The position numbers and the translations under genes are program-made. Positions 5,798 to 8,377 of a stretch of DNA of 8,377 nucleotides are shown here, in pieces; the first letter of the stretch is position 1; every line of letters begins with the position of its first letter. The DNA comes from Syntrophobacteria bacterium (lineage in GTDB: Bacteria > Desulfobacterota > Syntrophobacteria > JARFUL01). Where the stretch lies: the NCBI GenBank assembly GCA_029289015.1, contig JARFUL010000073.1, positions 1 through 8,377 on the forward strand, given 5' to 3'. Below the pieces are notes generated by a model, which worked only from the letters and a program-made list of their open reading frames with translations, made no database searches and had not been told where the DNA came from.

Positions 5798-6877
5798 ATG
5801 AGAGAGTTTCTGCTCTACCCCGTGCTGGGCCCGGCCCGCGACGAGCTGGTGAGCTTCGCTATCTACCTGCCCGCCCTGGCTGTGGTCAACTTCCCCGGCC
5901 AGCCCCGCGCGGACCTTGTTTCGCGGCTCGCGGAAAACGTCCGGCTGCTTGAGCCCGCGCTCGACCCCAAGGTTCTCGACCTCTTTCAAATGGCCGAGTC
6001 CAGCTACCGGGACCTGGCCAGGGTCTTTGACGACGCCGGGTCCCTGGCCAACCTCAAGGGCCAGCTCTGGATGGAGGGCCCGCTTGAGGGGGAGTTCCAG
6101 ATACTGGGCTCCATCCGGGGCGGAGCCAAAAAGCTTTCCGGCCGCGAGAGAGACCTCGTGGAGTCCCTCGTCTTTTTAAAGCTCGCCCAAGAATACGACA
6201 GGGCCCAGATAGAGGTGGACCGGGACCTCGCGGGCCTTACCTCCCTGGAGGAGATGCTCAAGGACTCCCTGGGCCCGGACGTGGACGCGCGCGTGGCCGA
6301 CCTGAGCCCGCCGTCAACCGACGAGGACCTCCTGGTCCGGCCCAGGTTCAGGGCCTACCTCAGGCTGCTGAGAATGGTAAAAGGAGCGCAGGAGGCCGCC
6401 TCTTTTGTGAGCGCGAAGGATCTCTTCCACCAGGCGGTCATCTCCGCCGCGGGCGAGGACCTCCTCGAAGAGGAGCCGGCAAGCGTCGTCATAGCAACGG
6501 TCCCGGACCCCTCAGGGCTCGCTGACCCCAACCTGGAGCTGTTCCTCGACAACGCGGAAAACACGGGGGTCCTGAGTAGATTCAGGGACGCGCTGGCCGG
6601 GGTGGTGGAAGGGATGGCAGCCGCGGGGGAGCCCGACCAGGAGAAACTCGACCTCGCGGCCGCGATCTCCGGGGAGATATCCACCCTCGCGCCCCTGGCC
6701 AGCCAGAGGGGTGAGCTCATGCTCTTAGCGGCCGTGTTCCCCTTCCAGGACCCCCTGGCCCTTCTCATGCATCTCTTCCTCGGCGAAAAGCCGCCCGAGA
6801 GGCGCGGGCGCTCGGTCTTTTTGTCCCTCGGCCCCGTGCCCGTTCAAAAGATTGAGCCCTTCGGCCCCGCCGCGTAA
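5798..6877 (+). CDS. Hypothetical protein, 359 residues, upstream of gatB
   Basis: I do not recognise this protein. ATG 5798 is chosen over earlier in-frame starts because a near-perfect AAGGAGGT (5783-5790) precedes it by seven bases. The product is probably cytoplasmic: no signal peptide and no full membrane span, though residues about 17-32 (LVSFAIYLPALAVVNF) are hydrophobic. It has no cysteine at all and is acidic. Much of it looks helical, with charged regions at about 105-160 (GRERDLVESLVFLKLAQEYD) and a Pro/Asp-rich linker near 170-180. The C-terminal part ends with a hydrophobic segment LMLLAAVFPFQDPLALLMHLFLG and a basic ERRGR. No nucleotide-binding or catalytic motif is visible. It lies 21 bases before gatB on the same strand and is probably cotranscribed, but that does not prove a link to tRNA amidation. 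No terminator separates them. Confidence 0.75.
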   Translation: MREFLLYPVLGPARDELVSFAIYLPALAVVNFPGQPRADLVSRLAENVRLLEPALDPKVLDLFQMAESSYRDLARVFDDAGSLANLKGQLWMEGPLEGEFQILGSIRGGAKKLSGRERDLVESLVFLKLAQEYDRAQIEVDRDLAGLTSLEEMLKDSLGPDVDARVADLSPPSTDEDLLVRPRFRAYLRLLRMVKGAQEAASFVSAKDLFHQAVISAAGEDLLEEEPASVVIATVPDPSGLADPNLELFLDNAENTGVLSRFRDALAGVVEGMAAAGEPDQEKLDLAAAISGEISTLAPLASQRGELMLLAAVFPFQDPLALLMHLFLGEKPPERRGRSVFLSLGPVPVQKIEPFGPAA

Positions 6878-6898
6878 GGAAAACTGAGGATTCGCCCT

Positions 6899-8329
6899 AT
6901 GGAATACGAACCTGTAATCGGCCTTGAGGTCCACGCGCAGCTCCTCACCGAGACCAAGCTCTTCTGCTCCTGCCTCACCGCGTTCGGCGCACCGCCCAAC
7001 ACCCAGACCTGCCCCGTGTGCCTCGGCATGCCCGGGGTCCTTCCCGTGGCCAACAAGAAGGCGGTCCGGTACGCGATAGCCCTGGGGCTGGCCACGGGCT
7101 GCACCATATCGAAGACCTCGCTCTTCGCGCGCAAGAACTACTTCTACCCCGATCTCCCCAAGGGCTACCAGATCAGCCAGTACGAGGTGCCCATCTGCCG
7201 GCGCGGGTTCATAGACATAGACCTTGAGGGCGAAAAAAAGAGGATCGGCATCACCAGGATCCACATGGAGGACGACGCGGGCAAGCTCATCCACGACGAG
7301 GAGAACCCGGTCTCCAGGGTCGACTTCAACCGCACCGGGGTGCCGCTTCTCGAGATAGTGAGCGAGCCGGACATCCGCTCCCCCGAGGAGGCGGTGGCCT
7401 ACCTTCGGGCTCTTAGGGACATCCTGTTGTACCTCGGGATATCCGACGGCAACATGGAGGAGGGCTCCTTCAGGTGCGACGCGAACGTCTCCCTGCGCGC
7501 CGCGGGTGAAGAGAAGTTCGGCACCCGCACCGAGCTCAAGAACATGAACTCCTTCAGGCACATCCAGAGGGCGCTCTTCTACGAGATCCGCCGCCAGCGC
7601 GCGCTCCTTGACGCGGGGGAGGAGGTGCTCCAGGAGACCCGGCTCTGGGACGAGGCCAAGCAGGCCACCTTCGGCATGCGGGGCAAGGAGGAGGCCCAGG
7701 ACTACCGCTACTTCCCAGACCCGGACCTCATCCCCATCACGGTGCCGGATGAATGGATCGAGGAGATCCGGGAATCTCTGCCCGAGCTCCCGGCCGCGAA
7801 GAGGGAAAGGTTCATTTCCGTGTACAGTATACCGGAGTACGACGCGGGGGTGCTCACCTCGTCCAGGGCCCTGGCCGACTACTTCGAGGACGCGGTCAAG
7901 GGGTCAGGCGAGCCCAAGAAGGTCTCCAACTTTATCATGAGTGAGCTCATGCGGGAGCTGAAACGCGACGAGCGGGACATCTCGGAGTGCCCCGTGACCC
8001 CGGCCATGCTTTCCGAGCTTCTTGTCATGGTGGACCAGGGCAAGATCTCGGGCAAGATCGCGAAGGACGTGTTCGAGGAGATGTACCGGACCGGCACAAA
8101 AGCGTCCGAAATCGTTGAGAAAAAGGGGCTCGCAGTGGAAAGGGACGAGGGAGCGCTCATCGCGCTCATAGAGGAGATTCTGGCCGAAAACCCGGACCAG
8201 GTGGCCCAGTTCAAAGCCGGAAAGACCAAGGTTTTAGGTTTCTTCATGGGCCAGTTGATGAAAAGAACCAGGGGCAAGGCCGACCCCAGGCTTTCGAACG
8301 AGCTTTTGAGGGAGAAGCTGGCTGAGTAG
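6899..8329 (+). CDS. gatB: Aspartyl/glutamyl-tRNA(Asn/Gln) amidotransferase subunit B
   Basis: The 476-residue protein has the normal GatB length. In the GatCAB complex it binds the mischarged tRNA, activates the glutamyl (or aspartyl) end with ATP and receives ammonia from GatA, yielding Gln-tRNA(Gln) and/or Asn-tRNA(Asn). The kinase-like cradle domain shows [10 protein letters not shown] (6-15), a four-cysteine site C23, C25, C38, C41 (the last two in CPVCLGMPG, probable zinc site), [16 protein letters not shown] (143-158), [14 protein letters not shown] (187-200), [12 protein letters not shown] and [10 protein letters not shown] (268-277). The helical and YqeY-like tail domains follow from about 290 to 476 and include [22 protein letters not shown] and the C-terminal [26 protein letters not shown] 6899 is preceded by GAGGA (6886-6890) at eight bases. 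gatA and gatC are not in the window, so subunits are encoded elsewhere or upstream/downstream of it. Confidence 0.97.
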   Translation: MEYEPVIGLEVHAQLLTETKLFCSCLTAFGAPPNTQTCPVCLGMPGVLPVANKKAVRYAIALGLATGCTISKTSLFARKNYFYPDLPKGYQISQYEVPICRRGFIDIDLEGEKKRIGITRIHMEDDAGKLIHDEENPVSRVDFNRTGVPLLEIVSEPDIRSPEEAVAYLRALRDILLYLGISDGNMEEGSFRCDANVSLRAAGEEKFGTRTELKNMNSFRHIQRALFYEIRRQRALLDAGEEVLQETRLWDEAKQATFGMRGKEEAQDYRYFPDPDLIPITVPDEWIEEIRESLPELPAAKRERFISVYSIPEYDAGVLTSSRALADYFEDAVKGSGEPKKVSNFIMSELMRELKRDERDISECPVTPAMLSELLVMVDQGKISGKIAKDVFEEMYRTGTKASEIVEKKGLAVERDEGALIALIEEILAENPDQVAQFKAGKTKVLGFFMGQLMKRTRGKADPRLSNELLREKLAE

Positions 8330-8374
8330 TTAACTAACTAAAATTATTATTTATAGAGCCAGAAAGGTTATCAC
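8330..8374 (+). promoter_or_regulatory. AT-rich spacer after gatB with ribosome-binding site
   Basis: Composition drops abruptly to AT-rich. The TAG stop of gatB is followed by TTAACTAACTAA, which places stop codons in all three plus-strand frames. TTAACT (8330-8335) and TATAGA (8352-8357), 16 bases apart, resemble a weak promoter but would start transcription inside the ribosome-binding site. AGAAAGG (8361-8367) lies seven bases before ATG 8375. No terminator hairpin is seen. Confidence 0.35.
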
Positions 8375-8377
8375 ATG
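8375..8377 (+). CDS. Possible start codon of the next gene, cut by the window edge
   Basis: Only the ATG is inside the window. It is supported by AGAAAGG at seven bases and by lying 45 bases after gatB on the same strand. Nothing can be said about the product. Confidence 0.3.

Noticed and set aside
6725..7561. 278-residue open frame antisense to gatB
   Set aside because: The plus-strand frame is unmistakably GatB; the antisense translation has no family features.
1..8377. CRISPR array, transposon ends, phage genes, tRNA or rRNA
   Set aside because: No spaced direct repeats, transposase motifs, terminal inverted repeats, tRNA cloverleaf or rRNA signature was seen on either strand by eye.

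Overview
The window is a GC-rich, densely packed stretch of bacterial chromosome carrying mostly housekeeping and conserved hypothetical genes. I see no insertion sequence, phage gene, CRISPR array, rRNA or tRNA. The gene set (a secreted GerMN-domain protein, an EF-G with an altered domain IV, a YkgJ-type cysteine-cluster protein, a short zinc-ribbon protein, and GatB implying indirect aminoacyl-tRNA synthesis) and the frequent AGG arginine codons fit a Gram-negative bacterium of the Desulfobacterota (deltaproteobacteria) or a related phylum. That placement is an inference from gene style, not a measured phylogeny.

Layout. Positions 1-313 hold a possible minus-strand gene running off the left edge, an A/T-tract region, and a good sigma70-type promoter (TTGACA, 17 bases, TAGAGT) for the plus-strand genes. 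Positions 314-3741 are a three-gene plus-strand unit: GerMN protein, EF-G (ATGA overlap) and YkgJ-family protein. A short convergent intergenic region (3742-3847) holds a GC-rich hairpin and then two overlapping, mutually exclusive terminator hairpins, one suited to each strand. Positions 5637 down to 3848 are a minus-strand unit: ketopantoate reductase (PanE/ApbA family), a 29-residue single-span membrane protein overlapping its end, a 120-residue helical unknown and a 94-residue zinc-ribbon protein. A divergent region (5638-5797) separates it from a plus-strand pair, a 359-residue cysteine-free unknown followed 21 bases later by gatB. An AT-rich tail ends in a ribosome-binding site and an ATG that may start the next gene.

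How the genes fit together. EF-G and GatB are translation functions: the first works on the ribosome, the second in tRNA-dependent amidation that makes Gln-tRNA and/or Asn-tRNA. PanE makes pantoate for coenzyme A. The remaining five genes have no assigned pathway. The most interesting points are the EF-G whose domain IV tip lacks both canonical functional loops, which suggests a specialised (possibly ribosome-recycling) paralogue, and the tiny membrane protein translationally coupled to panE. I did not find an evident new multi-gene system such as a defence or secretion island.
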